A stretch of DNA of 30,978 nucleotides from SIG452 sp045541975 (lineage in GTDB: Bacteria > Bacillota > Clostridia > UMGS1840), in NCBI GenBank assembly GCA_045541975.1, contig JAZQKB010000012.1, forward strand, positions 1-30,978, written 5' to 3'. Position 1 is the stretch's first letter. Every line of letters begins with the position of its first letter. The notes below the pieces were generated by a model that did not search any database, was not told where the DNA came from, and saw only the letters and a list, made by a program, of their open reading frames with translations. Positions 8,390 to 15,890 of this stretch are shown here, in pieces. The translations under genes were made by a program, and so were the position numbers.

Positions 8390-9064
8390 ATGGAAAATAA
8401 AGTAAATGTGTATTTCTTCGGGAAACAGTATCAGGTTCCTGCAGATTTAACCATTATGACCGCTATGGAATATGCGGGCTACACCTTAAAAAGAGGTTGC
8501 GGTTGCCGTCACGGTTTTTGTGGTGCATGTGCTACCATTTACCGTATCAAAGGACAAAACGAATTAAAAACCTGTCTGGCTTGTCAGACTCAGGTGCAGG
8601 AAGGAATGTATGTGGCAAGCATTCCGTTCTTTCCCACCGATAAAAGAACCTATAGTATTAATGATATCAAACCCAATCAGCAGGTGATGATGGAATTATA
8701 TCCCGAAATTTACAGCTGTATTGGCTGTAATGCCTGCACCAAGGCTTGTACTCAGGACTTGGATGTAATGCAGTATATTGCTCACGCTCAGAGAGGCGAA
8801 TTTGAAAAATGTGCGGAATTATCCTTCGACTGTGTAGGTTGCGGATGTTGTTCCGTAAGATGCCCGGCAGGCATTTCTCATCCTATGGTTGGGGTGTTGG
8901 CTCGCCGTTTAACCGGAAAATATATTGCTCCTGAAACTGAGCATTTAAAAAACCGTGTAGAAGAAATTAATCACGGCGAATTTGATGATTTGATTGAACA
9001 GATTATGCAAAAGCCTATCGCTGAGATGAAAGAACTCTACAACACCAGAGAAATTGAGAAGTAA
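8390..9064 (+). CDS. Fumarate reductase/TfrB-like iron-sulfur subunit
   Basis: A 224-residue SdhB/FrdB-like protein. An N-terminal [2Fe-2S] domain has C39, C44, C47 and C62 plus extra cysteines C37 and C65. A helical domain then carries two full four-cysteine motifs: C110-C113-C116-C120 and C148-C151-C154-C158. Ordinary SdhB/FrdB uses one [4Fe-4S] and one [3Fe-4S] cluster near the quinone; four cysteines at both sites suggest two [4Fe-4S] clusters, closer to thiol:fumarate reductase TfrB. The CCG domain that TfrB has fused at its C-terminus is absent but exists as separate HdrB in this operon. The ATG at 8390 is chosen because AAAGGA lies 11 bases upstream; the ATG at 8378 overlaps that site. 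No membrane-anchor gene follows. Confidence 0.85.
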   Translation: MENKVNVYFFGKQYQVPADLTIMTAMEYAGYTLKRGCGCRHGFCGACATIYRIKGQNELKTCLACQTQVQEGMYVASIPFFPTDKRTYSINDIKPNQQVMMELYPEIYSCIGCNACTKACTQDLDVMQYIAHAQRGEFEKCAELSFDCVGCGCCSVRCPAGISHPMVGVLARRLTGKYIAPETEHLKNRVEEINHGEFDDLIEQIMQKPIAEMKELYNTREIEK

Positions 9065-9076
9065 GGAGGAGAGAAT

Positions 9077-10675
9077 ATGTTTACAGAATCTATGCTGGAA
9101 TCTATTAAAAAAGTAGAAGCAACCAGAGAAGAACGTATGAAAACGGAACCCAGAAGAATGACTGCGGATGAAAAACAGGCTCTCCTTGAACAGTATCATC
9201 CCGACTATCGTAAGGAAGGGTTTAAAGAAATTAAAATCGGTCCCAACAAAGGGGAAAAAGCTCCTTCCGAACTGACTGATTTAATTCATTCCAACAGCCG
9301 TTTGTTAAATGAAAACATTGATTTATCCAAAGTTGACTATGATGTTGACGTATTGGTAATCGGCGGTGGCGGTGCAGGTTCTTCTGCAGCCATTGAAGCA
9401 CATGAAGCAGGCGCAAATGTTATGATTGTGACCAAACTTCGTATCGGCGATGCCAACACTATGATGGCAGAAGGCGGTATTCAGGCAGCAGACAAAGAAA
9501 ATGATTCTCCTGTGCAGCATTATCTGGATGCGTTCGGTGGCGGCCATTTTGCAGCCCGTCCCGAACTGTTAAAACGTCTGGTTATGGAAGCACCTGACGC
9601 AATTCGTTGGTTAAACGATTTAGGCGTTATGTTTGATAAAGATCCTGACGGCAGAATGGTGACCACACACGGTGGCGGTACTTCCCGTAAAAGAATGCAC
9701 GCTTGTAAGGACTATTCCGGTGCGGAAATCATGAGAACGCTCCGAGATGAAGTGATCAACCGTAAAATCCCGGTGGTAGAATTTACTTCTGCAGTGGAAC
9801 TGATTAAAGATAACAAAGGTCAGGTTGCAGGTGCAGTTCTTTTAAATATGGAAACAGACGATTACCTGATTGCAAAAGCAAAAACCGTAATCATCGCAAC
9901 CGGTGGTGCAGGAAGACTTCACTATCAAAATTTCCCCACCTCCAATCACTACGGCGCAACTGCAGACGGTTTGATTTTAGGTTACCGTGCAGGTGCTCCG
10001 CTTCTGTATCAGGATACTATCCAGTATCATCCTACCGGTGTTGCATATCCTTCTCAGATTTTCGGCGCATTAGTAACTGAAAAAGTGCGTTCTTTAGGTG
10101 CGATGCTGGTCAATAAAGACGGGGAAGCTTATGCTCATCCCTTAGAAACCCGTGACGTTTCCGCATCCGCAATTATTCGTGAATGTGCAAACGGAAAAGG
10201 CGTTGATACTCCTTTAGGAAGCGGTGTATGGCTGGATACTCCCATGATTGAAATCTTAGGAGGGGAAGGCACCATTGAAAAACGAATCCCCGCAATGCTC
10301 AGAATGTATTTAAATTATGGCATTGATATGAGAAAACAGCCGATTTTAGTATATCCCACTCTCCACTATCAGAATGGTGGCTTGGAAATCGGCGGCGAAG
10401 GTTACACCAAAGCAATTCCCAATCTTTTGGTTGCAGGGGAAGCTGTGGGTGGTATCCACGGCAGAAACCGTCTGATGGGAAACTCTCTGTTAGATATCAT
10501 CGTATTCGGACGTAACGCCGGAAAAGCTGCAGCAAGAAAAGCAAAAGAAGTAGAACTTGGTGCAATGAACTTAGATCACATCCAGGCGTACGCAAAAGAA
10601 CTGGAACAGGCAGGAATTGCAAGTGACGGCGTATCTCCTATGCTGTTACCTCAATATGCACGTCACGAAAGATAA
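9077..10675 (+). CDS. Soluble fumarate reductase-like flavoprotein
   Basis: A 532-residue FAD protein of the SdhA/FrdA/NadB family. The dinucleotide motif IGGGGAGSSAA is at 95-105. Substrate-site residues typical of fumarate reductases are present: QYHPTG with its His, the Arg in TEKVR, the His in LHYQNGG, and the Arg in NRLMGNS. The histidine that binds FAD covalently in FrdA/SdhA (HT...GG motif) is replaced by Asn127 in ANTMMAEGG, so FAD should be non-covalent. Two oddities: about 90 residues precede the FAD domain, and the usual C-terminal helical domain is nearly missing. TAAGGAGGAGAGAAT precedes the start. L-aspartate oxidase is unlikely given the FrdB partner and context. Other enoates are possible substrates. 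Confidence 0.87.
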   Translation: MFTESMLESIKKVEATREERMKTEPRRMTADEKQALLEQYHPDYRKEGFKEIKIGPNKGEKAPSELTDLIHSNSRLLNENIDLSKVDYDVDVLVIGGGGAGSSAAIEAHEAGANVMIVTKLRIGDANTMMAEGGIQAADKENDSPVQHYLDAFGGGHFAARPELLKRLVMEAPDAIRWLNDLGVMFDKDPDGRMVTTHGGGTSRKRMHACKDYSGAEIMRTLRDEVINRKIPVVEFTSAVELIKDNKGQVAGAVLLNMETDDYLIAKAKTVIIATGGAGRLHYQNFPTSNHYGATADGLILGYRAGAPLLYQDTIQYHPTGVAYPSQIFGALVTEKVRSLGAMLVNKDGEAYAHPLETRDVSASAIIRECANGKGVDTPLGSGVWLDTPMIEILGGEGTIEKRIPAMLRMYLNYGIDMRKQPILVYPTLHYQNGGLEIGGEGYTKAIPNLLVAGEAVGGIHGRNRLMGNSLLDIIVFGRNAGKAAARKAKEVELGAMNLDHIQAYAKELEQAGIASDGVSPMLLPQYARHER

Positions 10676-10697
10676 GCGAAGAAAGGAAGAGGTATAA

Positions 10698-11951
10698 ATG
10701 GAACTTTTTGGCGGCGTAATTCCCATTACCGGAATTTCATTTTTAATGTTTTGTGTATTTGCAATTCTGTTTGGCGGATATGCATTAGGTAGAATTACCA
10801 TTAAAGGAGTTTCTTTAGGTGATGCCGGTGTATTTATCATTGCATTGGTATTTGGTGCATTGTTTTACGGTCCGTTAGAGGCTCAACTAAAGCTTGGTGA
10901 AGCAAATTATGCATCACAAGCACTCACTATTGTTGAAAATCTTGGATTGATTTTATTTGTGACCTCTGTTGGATTTATCGCAGGTCCCAAGTTTTTCGGA
11001 AATATGAAGAAAAACTTTAAATCTTATGTGTTGTTGGGCCTTGTGATTATTTTGGCAGGTGGTTTGGCAGCAGCAGGATGTATTTATATGGGTGAAGTTT
11101 TCGGCTATGGTGGTACCATTGCCGACCAAGACGGTTTTGTTGCAATGATTGTTGGACTGCTGTCCGGTTCTTTAACCTCTACTCCTGCATTTTCTGCAGC
11201 GAAAGCTACTGTGGCAGAACAGTACACCGGATTAGTGTCTGTTGGTCATGGGATTGCCTATATTTTCGGTGTTATCGGTGTGGTATTATTTGTGCAGTTG
11301 ATTCCGAAACTGACCAAAGCAAACATGGAAGAAGAACGCGCAAAACTCTTGCAAGCTACGGGAGAAGAAAACAAAAAAAGTTTTCAGAAAAAATTATTCC
11401 ATTTGGATGGGCACGGATTTGCAGTGTTTGCATTAGCTGCTGTAGTTGGTACTTTCTTAGGGAAAATTAAGATTCCGCTGTCCTCTGCAGGGTTTGACGG
11501 TACTTGCTTTTCTCTGACCACTACCGGCGGTTGCTTGTTGGCTTCCTTGGTATTCGGTCACTTTGGCAGAATTGGTAGACTAAGCATTATGCCTGATCAG
11601 CATACCTTAAAACTTTTCCGTGAACTGGGACTGGTACTGTTCTTAGTTGGTGCAGGTATTCCCGGTGGTGCAGAATTTGTTGCCACTTTTGATATTATGT
11701 ATTTTGTATACGGTATCATTATGACAATTATTCCGATGATTATTGGATACATCTTCGCAAAATATGTGTTAAAACTGAGCTTATTAAATAACTTAGGTGC
11801 ATTAACCGGCGGTATGACCAGTACTCCGGCACTTGGTACTTTAATTGGCACTGCAGGTACTGAAGATGTGGCAGCAGCTTATGCGGCAACCTATCCCATT
11901 GCATTAATTGCTGTTGTATTAGTTTCACAGTTTCTGGTTATTTTATTCTAA
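10698..11951 (+). CDS. Aspartate:alanine exchanger (AAEx)-family transporter
   Basis: A 417-residue membrane protein with two homologous halves of about five membrane segments each. Each half carries the YidE/YbjL-duplication signature: GLLSGSLTSTPA at 153-164 and GALTGGMTSTPA at 367-378. The family includes aspartate:alanine antiporter AspT and the succinate exporter SucE1 of Corynebacterium. The roughly 30-residue cytosolic linker near 205-235 lacks the TrkA-C/RCK domains found in the larger members. It is the last gene of the operon, 22 bases after the flavoprotein, with GAAAGGAAGAGG as its ribosome site, and is closed by the terminator at 11961. By position it should move a substrate or product of the reductase, such as fumarate, succinate or aspartate; this is inference. 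Confidence 0.83.
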   Translation: MELFGGVIPITGISFLMFCVFAILFGGYALGRITIKGVSLGDAGVFIIALVFGALFYGPLEAQLKLGEANYASQALTIVENLGLILFVTSVGFIAGPKFFGNMKKNFKSYVLLGLVIILAGGLAAAGCIYMGEVFGYGGTIADQDGFVAMIVGLLSGSLTSTPAFSAAKATVAEQYTGLVSVGHGIAYIFGVIGVVLFVQLIPKLTKANMEEERAKLLQATGEENKKSFQKKLFHLDGHGFAVFALAAVVGTFLGKIKIPLSSAGFDGTCFSLTTTGGCLLASLVFGHFGRIGRLSIMPDQHTLKLFRELGLVLFLVGAGIPGGAEFVATFDIMYFVYGIIMTIIPMIIGYIFAKYVLKLSLLNNLGALTGGMTSTPALGTLIGTAGTEDVAAAYAATYPIALIAVVLVSQFLVILF

Positions 11952-11960
11952 AAACAGGTC

Positions 11961-12002
11961 AAAAAAGCTTTGTCAATGTCCTAATTGGCAAAGCTTTTTT
12001 AT
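11961..12002 (+). terminator. Terminator of the Hdr-Flx-Frd operon
   Basis: The arm AAGCTTTGTCAAT pairs with ATTGGCAAAGCTT around a six-base loop, followed by a run of T. The A-run before the stem makes it potentially bidirectional. Confidence 0.9.
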
Positions 12003-12031
12003 TTGACAAATGATAGTACGCATGATATAAT
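12003..12031 (+). promoter_or_regulatory. Consensus sigma-A promoter of the glycosidase operon
   Basis: Perfect TTGACA (12003-12008) and perfect TATAAT (12026-12031) with a 17-base spacer. The -35 directly abuts the T-run of the preceding terminator. The expected transcript start near 12038 makes the upstream ATG at 12040 an improbable start and favours 12085. Confidence 0.88.
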
Positions 12032-12084
12032 TTTCCTAGATGGCACTTTGCCTTTTTTCAACAAATATCACATTTGAGGTTAAT

Positions 12085-13557
12085 ATGATGCAGACTATGA
12101 AATATACGGTTCTGAATCCATCTGAAATAGCAGAGAAAAATCAGTATAATATCAGCGAGATTTCACCTTTTGATGTGGGAATCCCGTTAGTTGACTGTTC
12201 TGATAAAAATATTGAAGAAGTGTATTATTATCGTTGGCATAGTTTTTGCAGCCATATCAAAAACACGCCTTTAGGATATATTATCACCGAGTTTACTCCG
12301 GAAGTGTTCTGGGGTGGTATTTATGGAAGTATTGCATGCCCGATCGGACATCATATGTACGAAGGAAGATGGCTGCATCATCAAAAATATTTGAGTGACT
12401 ACGCTCGTTTTTGGTTTCAGGAAGGTGCTAATCCGATGACGTACAGCACCTGGCTTTCGGATTCTGTATATGCAATTTGCCAGGTTACCGGTGATTTTTC
12501 ATTGGCGGAATCTTTGTATGAAGATTTAAAAGCTAACTACCGAAAATGGACAGAGAAACACAGCTTCGGTGAGAGTGGCAATCTTTTATTTCAAGTTGAC
12601 GATATGGATGGTATGGAATTTTCTGCCAGCGGAAGCGGTTGCCGTCCCACCATTAATTCTTATCATTACGGAGATGCGGTTGCATTAGCTAAAATTGCCG
12701 AAAAACTTGGCAAAACAGAGGATAAAGAATACTACGAAAATGAAGCACGTCATTTAAAAGAACTAATGGATATGTTGCTTTGGGATCCTGAAGCATCCTT
12801 CTATAAAAACCGTAAAAACGGTTATTGGCTTTGCGATATTCGTGAATTGATTGGATATTTACCTTGGTATTTTAATATGCCGGATGAAGATAAAAACGAA
12901 GCTTGGAAATTTTTAAATGATCAGGAGTATTTTTATGCGCCCTACGGACCTACAACCGTGGAACGTAATTATTCTGAATTTATGAGAGAGTATCCCCATG
13001 TATGTTTATGGAACGGTCCGTCCTGGCCGTTTGCTACTTCTCAGACTTTAACTGCACTTGGAAATTTCTTAAATAATTACCATCAAGACGTGATGAATAA
13101 ATCCGATTATTTTAATTGGCTCAAGCTTTATGCAAATTCGCAGTATGATACCTTGGAAAACGGTGAAAAAATTCCCTATGTGGATGAGAATTTAGATCCC
13201 TTTACCGGAGAATGGCTGACCAGAAAAAATATCAGAAATTTAGGGTGGGATGAATTTAATCAGACAAGAGGCAGACACTATAACCATTCAAGCTTTTGTG
13301 ATCTGGTGTTAAGCGGTCTTGCCGGAGTCAGAGCAAGAGATGACGAACAGATTGAAATTAATCCCTTGTTTTCGGAAAACGATCTGGACTATTTTTGCGC
13401 AGACGGAATTTTATACCACAATCAGTATCTAACGGTTCTATGGGATAAGACCGGAAACCGCTACAACAAAGGAGCAGGATTGCAGATTTACGTTGACGGT
13501 GTACTGAAAGCAAAGCGTGCAAATCTTGAAAAAATTATCATTAAAAATGAGGATTAA
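12085..13557 (+). CDS. MGH1/GH63-like cytosolic glycoside hydrolase
   Basis: A 490-residue protein with the look of an (alpha/alpha)6-barrel glycosidase of the MGH1/GH63/trehalase-like group. Supporting stretches are EFTPEVFWGG near 79, the tryptophan- and aspartate-rich STWLSDSVYAI near 125, LWNGPSWPFATSQTLTAL near 315 (the group's WxGPxW signature) and RGRHYNHSSFCDLVL near 410. A short beta-rich tail ends it. There is no signal peptide, so it acts on an imported or internal sugar. The ATG at 12085 has GAGG eight bases upstream. It is followed after three bases by an NSS transporter, suggesting translational coupling. The exact substrate (mannosylglycerate-type, glucosylglycerate-type, trehalose-like or other) is unknown. 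Confidence 0.72.
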   Translation: MMQTMKYTVLNPSEIAEKNQYNISEISPFDVGIPLVDCSDKNIEEVYYYRWHSFCSHIKNTPLGYIITEFTPEVFWGGIYGSIACPIGHHMYEGRWLHHQKYLSDYARFWFQEGANPMTYSTWLSDSVYAICQVTGDFSLAESLYEDLKANYRKWTEKHSFGESGNLLFQVDDMDGMEFSASGSGCRPTINSYHYGDAVALAKIAEKLGKTEDKEYYENEARHLKELMDMLLWDPEASFYKNRKNGYWLCDIRELIGYLPWYFNMPDEDKNEAWKFLNDQEYFYAPYGPTTVERNYSEFMREYPHVCLWNGPSWPFATSQTLTALGNFLNNYHQDVMNKSDYFNWLKLYANSQYDTLENGEKIPYVDENLDPFTGEWLTRKNIRNLGWDEFNQTRGRHYNHSSFCDLVLSGLAGVRARDDEQIEINPLFSENDLDYFCADGILYHNQYLTVLWDKTGNRYNKGAGLQIYVDGVLKAKRANLEKIIIKNED

Positions 13558-13560
13558 AAT

Positions 13561-14928
13561 ATGCAACGAGAAAAATTTGGCTCCCGTTTAGGGTTTATTC
13601 TGTTAAGCGCAGGATGTGCCATTGGAATTGGTAATGTATGGAAATTTCCTTATATTGCCGGTCAGTACGGTGGCGGCTTATTTGTGCTCATTTATCTTGT
13701 GTTTCTATTGTTGATGGGAGTGCCGGCTTTAACGGTTGAATTTGCTTTGGGACGTGCTGCACAGCGCAGTCCCGTTAAAATGTATGATGCCTTGGAAAAA
13801 CCGGGGCAAAAATGGCATTGGCACGGTTATTTTGCAATGGCGGGAAATTATCTTTTAATGATGTTCTATACCGTTGTAGCAGGTTGGATGCTTCAGTATT
13901 TTGTATTAACTGCTCAAGGTGCATTTTCCGGCTTAGACGCGAAAGCCATTGGAGGTATTTTTGACAGCGTATGTGCGGATCCCGTATCCTTGATGATTTA
14001 CACAGGAATTGTAATTGCGCTTGGTTTTTTTGTTTGTTCCATCGGTGTGCAAAACGGACTAGAAAAAGTTACAAAATGGATGATGCTGACACTTTTAGGA
14101 ATTATGGTGATTTTGGCAGTCAACAGTATTTTTCTGCCGGGTGGTCAGGAAGGTTTGGCGTTCTATTTGTTACCCGATGCATCTAAAATTCAGGAGCACG
14201 GGCTGATTAACGTTATTGTTGCTGCAATGAATCAGGCATTTTTTACGTTAAGTATTGGCATGGGTTCTATGGCAATATTTGGAAGTTATATCGGAAAAGA
14301 ACGTTCTCTGATGGGAGAATCGGTCAACATCGCTTTATTAGATACGTTTGTTGCCATCGCTTCCGGTTTGATTATTTTCCCGGCTTGCTTTGCATACGAC
14401 GTAAGTGTTGCGAGTGGACCTCCTTTAATCTTTGTTACGTTGCCAAATATTTTTAATCACATGGCAGGGGGCAGAATCTGGGGTAGCTTTTTCTTTATGT
14501 TTATGAGCTTTGCTGCATTATCTACTGTGTTTGCAGTATTTGAAAATATTATTTCCTGTACGATGGATTTAACGAAATTAAGCCGTAAAAAAGCTTGCCT
14601 TGTAAACGGAATCCTGATGTTTGTTTTGGCGCTCCCGTGTATTTTTGGGTTTAATTTACTCAACTGGATAACCCCTTTTGGAGCAAATTCCAATTTGATG
14701 GATTTAGAAGACTTTTTGGTATCCAATCTGCTTCTTCCTTTGGGGGCAGTCATTTATATTATTTTTGCAGTCAATAAAAGAAGTTTTGGATGGCATAAAC
14801 TTTTGGCAGAAGCAAATCAGGGAAAAGGCCTGAAAATTCCAAATTGGATGAAAGGCTATATCACCTATGTGTTACCTGTGATTATTTTAATCATTTTTGT
14901 GATAGGAATCATTAATTATTTTTCATAA
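13561..14928 (+). CDS. Second NSS-family sodium symporter
   Basis: A 455-residue LeuT-fold transporter. The signature segment reads GCAIGIGNVWKFPY at about residues 17-30, followed by YGGGLFVLIYL. The Lys in place of the common Arg in WRFPY is a conservative change. It differs clearly from the NSS protein at 226 and is not a recent duplicate. It starts three bases after the glycosidase stop, with its ribosome site (GAGG) inside the end of that gene, so the two are coupled. That makes a solute released or used by the glycosidase, or an amino compound conjugated to sugar, worth considering as cargo. The AraC-type regulator follows on the same strand without a terminator. Confidence 0.92.
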   Translation: MQREKFGSRLGFILLSAGCAIGIGNVWKFPYIAGQYGGGLFVLIYLVFLLLMGVPALTVEFALGRAAQRSPVKMYDALEKPGQKWHWHGYFAMAGNYLLMMFYTVVAGWMLQYFVLTAQGAFSGLDAKAIGGIFDSVCADPVSLMIYTGIVIALGFFVCSIGVQNGLEKVTKWMMLTLLGIMVILAVNSIFLPGGQEGLAFYLLPDASKIQEHGLINVIVAAMNQAFFTLSIGMGSMAIFGSYIGKERSLMGESVNIALLDTFVAIASGLIIFPACFAYDVSVASGPPLIFVTLPNIFNHMAGGRIWGSFFFMFMSFAALSTVFAVFENIISCTMDLTKLSRKKACLVNGILMFVLALPCIFGFNLLNWITPFGANSNLMDLEDFLVSNLLLPLGAVIYIIFAVNKRSFGWHKLLAEANQGKGLKIPNWMKGYITYVLPVIILIIFVIGIINYFS

Positions 14929-14961
14929 ACCGCTAAAAATGACATCAAAAGGAGAGCGATC

Positions 14962-15078
14962 ATGCCGTTGTGGTATATTGCAACAGTGTACAATGAATTC
15001 TTTTTTTCAAAAACCAATTTGTGTTTCACTCCCTGGTATGGAAATCTATCTTACAACTTATTTTTTCAGTGGCGTTGA
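14962..15078 (+). other. Short overlapping reading frame with a strong ribosome site
   Basis: A 38-codon frame starts at an ATG that has AAAGGAGAG ideally placed upstream (14948-14956). It ends with TGA at 15078, inside the AraC-family gene in another frame. It could be a leader peptide, or the true start of the regulator before a frame change. A T7 run at 15001-15007 is a likely slip site between the two frames. The encoded peptide (MPLWYIATVYNEFF at its start) matches nothing I recognise. Confidence 0.35.
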
Positions 15079-15775
15079 TGATAGGCCACCAAGAATGCAT
15101 TCTCATCCCTGTTTTGAAATTGTTTGCACCAAAGAGAAGGGCGTCACTTTTTTTAATTTGATTCCACCGCTTACAGAGCATTTTGCTAAAAGTGCTGCCG
15201 ATGGAAGAGTATGTTCATTTTTATTTACTTTTACGGAGAATGCAGAGGAAGATATTTGTCAGATCATTCGTTCTGTGGATCGAATTATAGCAATTCAGGA
15301 TACCTTCAACGGAATGGCAAGACTACTGGAAATTAACGAAGCTGTTGTGCAAAAGAAATTTGGGATGAAAGAGCACTTGATGGCGGAATTTCGTCTGTTT
15401 TTTGTGAAATTGGCGCAGATTTTTCACACGGAAAGAAAAAGCGAACATGAAAACATACAGAACTTGGATATTCAGAGAATTGCATTGCTGGAAGAATTTT
15501 TCAATATTGAGATGCGTTATCCGGATTGCAACAAGCGTCAGTTGGCTGATAAAATCGGAGTGTGTGAACGTCAGCTTACCCGTATTTTAAAAGAAACTTA
15601 TAACAGCACTTTTTCTGCAATTTTAACGGAATCCAGGATGAATATGGCTTTAGCAATGCTGACCTATGAGGATAAACCCATTAAGGAAGTTGCTGAATCG
15701 GTTGGATATACATCGGTAGCATCATTCAGAGCTGCATATAAAAAATTCTTCGGTGTATATCCCGGGAAAAATTAG
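14993..15775 (+). CDS. AraC-family transcriptional regulator
   Basis: About 260 residues from the ATG at 14993. An N-terminal cupin-like sensing region (MHSHPCFEIV, then GVTFFNLIPP) is followed by a C-terminal AraC DNA-binding domain: the first helix-turn-helix is in KRQLADKIGVCERQLTRILKE, and the second, typical of AraC, is KEVAESVGYTSVASFRAAYKKFFGVYPG. Start choice is uncertain. In-frame ATGs at 14939 and 14993 lack a ribosome site, while the good site serves an ATG at 14962 in a different frame (see the short frame there). It probably regulates the glycosidase-NSS genes upstream or the SDR/Gfo genes downstream. No terminator separates it from the NSS gene. Confidence 0.85.
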   Translation: MNSFFQKPICVSLPGMEIYLTTYFFSGVDDRPPRMHSHPCFEIVCTKEKGVTFFNLIPPLTEHFAKSAADGRVCSFLFTFTENAEEDICQIIRSVDRIIAIQDTFNGMARLLEINEAVVQKKFGMKEHLMAEFRLFFVKLAQIFHTERKSEHENIQNLDIQRIALLEEFFNIEMRYPDCNKRQLADKIGVCERQLTRILKETYNSTFSAILTESRMNMALAMLTYEDKPIKEVAESVGYTSVASFRAAYKKFFGVYPGKN

Positions 15776-15810
15776 GACATCAAAATGCGAAATTGTTCCT
15801 GTATTTCATC

Positions 15811-15839
15811 TTGTTAAAATCGTAACAATGTGCTATAAT
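15811..15839 (+). promoter_or_regulatory. SDR promoter with palindromic operator candidate
   Basis: The -35 TTGTTA (15811-15816) and the -10 TATAAT (15834-15839) are 17 bases apart; TGC before the -10 makes it extended. The -35 is the left half of a perfect inverted repeat TTGTTA-N6-TAACAA (15811-15828), positioned where a bound repressor would block RNA polymerase. The AraC-type regulator ends 35 bases upstream. Confidence 0.75.
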
Positions 15840-15890
15840 TTTTTTGTAATATCAATAGCAATATCAATTTCAGAAAGGTGAATGAATTTT

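Noticed and set aside
9077..10675. L-aspartate oxidase (NadB) as the identity of the flavoprotein
   Set aside because: The Asn at the FAD-link position is NadB-like, but the partner FrdB gene, the Hdr-Flx context and the lack of nadA or nadC point to a soluble fumarate-type reductase.
12040..12084. An earlier ATG for the glycosidase
   Set aside because: It lies about two bases after the predicted transcription start and has no ribosome site; 12085 has both leader and ribosome site.
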